A stretch of DNA of 5,602 nt from Betaproteobacteria bacterium. GTDB lineage: Bacteria; Pseudomonadota; Gammaproteobacteria; Burkholderiales; SG8-39. Of the stretch, positions 5,318 through 5,602 are shown piece after piece. The position numbers were made by a program, and so were the translations under genes. The notes below the pieces were generated by a model that was not told the DNA's origin, did no database searches, and saw only the letters and a list, made by a program, of their open reading frames with translations. Position 1 is the first letter of the stretch. Every line of letters starts with the position of its first letter. The stretch spans positions 1-5,602 of the forward strand of contig VBCT01000287.1 of assembly GCA_005882235.1 (NCBI GenBank). The letters are read 5' to 3'.

Positions 5318-5602
5318 TCAACCGAGCTTCGCCGCCACCGCCTCCGCGAATTGCCGGGTTCCGACCTTCCCCCCGAGATCGGCGGTCCGCGTCGAGGGGT
5401 TCTTCAGCGTCGCGTCGACGGCCGCGTCGATGCTTCTCGCGGCGGCGGCAAGCGCGTCCTTGCCGTGGCGCGCGGCCATCCATTCGAGCAGCATGGCGGC
5501 CGAAAGGATGAGCGAGACGGGATTCGCCTTGTCTTTGTCCGCGATGTCGGGCGCCGAGCCGTGCTGCGCCTGCGCGACGCAATGCACGTCCCCGGCGTTG
5601 AT
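5318..5602 (-). CDS. Isocitrate/isopropylmalate dehydrogenase family protein, C-terminal part (partial)
   Basis: The frame is open to the window edge and encodes the last 94 residues of a beta-decarboxylating, NAD(P)-dependent dehydrogenase of the LeuB/Icd/tartrate dehydrogenase superfamily. The hallmark is HGSAPDIA (residues 14-21 of this fragment) followed by ANP (26-28) and SLILSAAMLLEW, the nucleotide-binding region and the start of a helix. The fragment ends with the usual TxDLGGxxxTxxFAxAV pattern near residues 75-90. In canonical LeuB the residue before HGSAPDIA is usually within E-x-V-H; here it reads AQAQH, and the family's DIAGKG is DIADKD. That suggests a paralogous subfamily and not the leucine-pathway enzyme itself. 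Substrate cannot be assigned without the N-terminal half. The ATG/GTG codons inside the fragment are not starts. Confidence 0.92.
   Translation of the reverse strand: MNAGDVHCVAQAQHGSAPDIADKDKANPVSLILSAAMLLEWMAARHGKDALAAAARSIDAAVDATLKNPSTRTADLGGKVGTRQFAEAVAAKLG

Noticed and set aside
5304..5582. Second minus-strand open frame overlapping the dehydrogenase fragment
   Set aside because: It is Arg-rich and out of frame with the HGSAPDIA-containing protein, with no motif of its own.

Overview
This 5.6 kb window is ordinary chromosomal DNA from a GC-rich Gram-negative bacterium. A proteobacterium, perhaps of the betaproteobacterial (Burkholderiales) type, fits best. That guess rests on about 65-75% GC in most genes, on two Sec signal peptides and a lipobox, and on the general style of the ABC exporter and the isopropylmalate-dehydrogenase-like protein. 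It is an inference, not a search result. There is no rRNA, tRNA, insertion sequence or CRISPR array, and no gap between genes exceeds about 70 bases.

Layout. Bases 1-1797 (+) hold most of an ABC exporter half-transporter (membrane domain fused to ATPase) whose N-terminus lies before the window. It converges on four minus-strand genes, with only 20 bases between the facing stop codons and an imperfect hairpin across the junction. Read in their own direction, from high to low coordinates, the minus-strand genes are: (1) the C-terminal 94 residues of an isocitrate/isopropylmalate dehydrogenase family enzyme (5318-5602); (2) a 68-residue lipoprotein with a coiled-coil body and a C-terminal lysine (5044-5250); (3) a 704-residue exported protein made almost wholly of MORN repeats, about 28 copies with a 23-residue period (2859-4973); (4) an exported six-bladed NHL propeller related to peptidyl-alpha-hydroxyglycine alpha-amidating lyase (1818-2798).

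How they may work together. Genes 2-4 all carry export signals and lie head to tail with gaps of about 60-70 bases, so they may be co-transcribed and act in the periplasm or at the outer membrane. Nothing in the sequence proves a shared function. The MORN gene stands out from its neighbours: sampled lines are about 52-53% GC against 68-78% in the flanking genes, and its third codon positions are close to unbiased. It may have been acquired, or grown by internal duplication, separately. Its last eight repeats are two diverged copies of a four-repeat (276 bp) block.

The items most worth a second look are the long periodic MORN protein with its N-terminal cysteine pair, the altered metal-site residues of the propeller, and the Lpp/OprI-like small lipoprotein.
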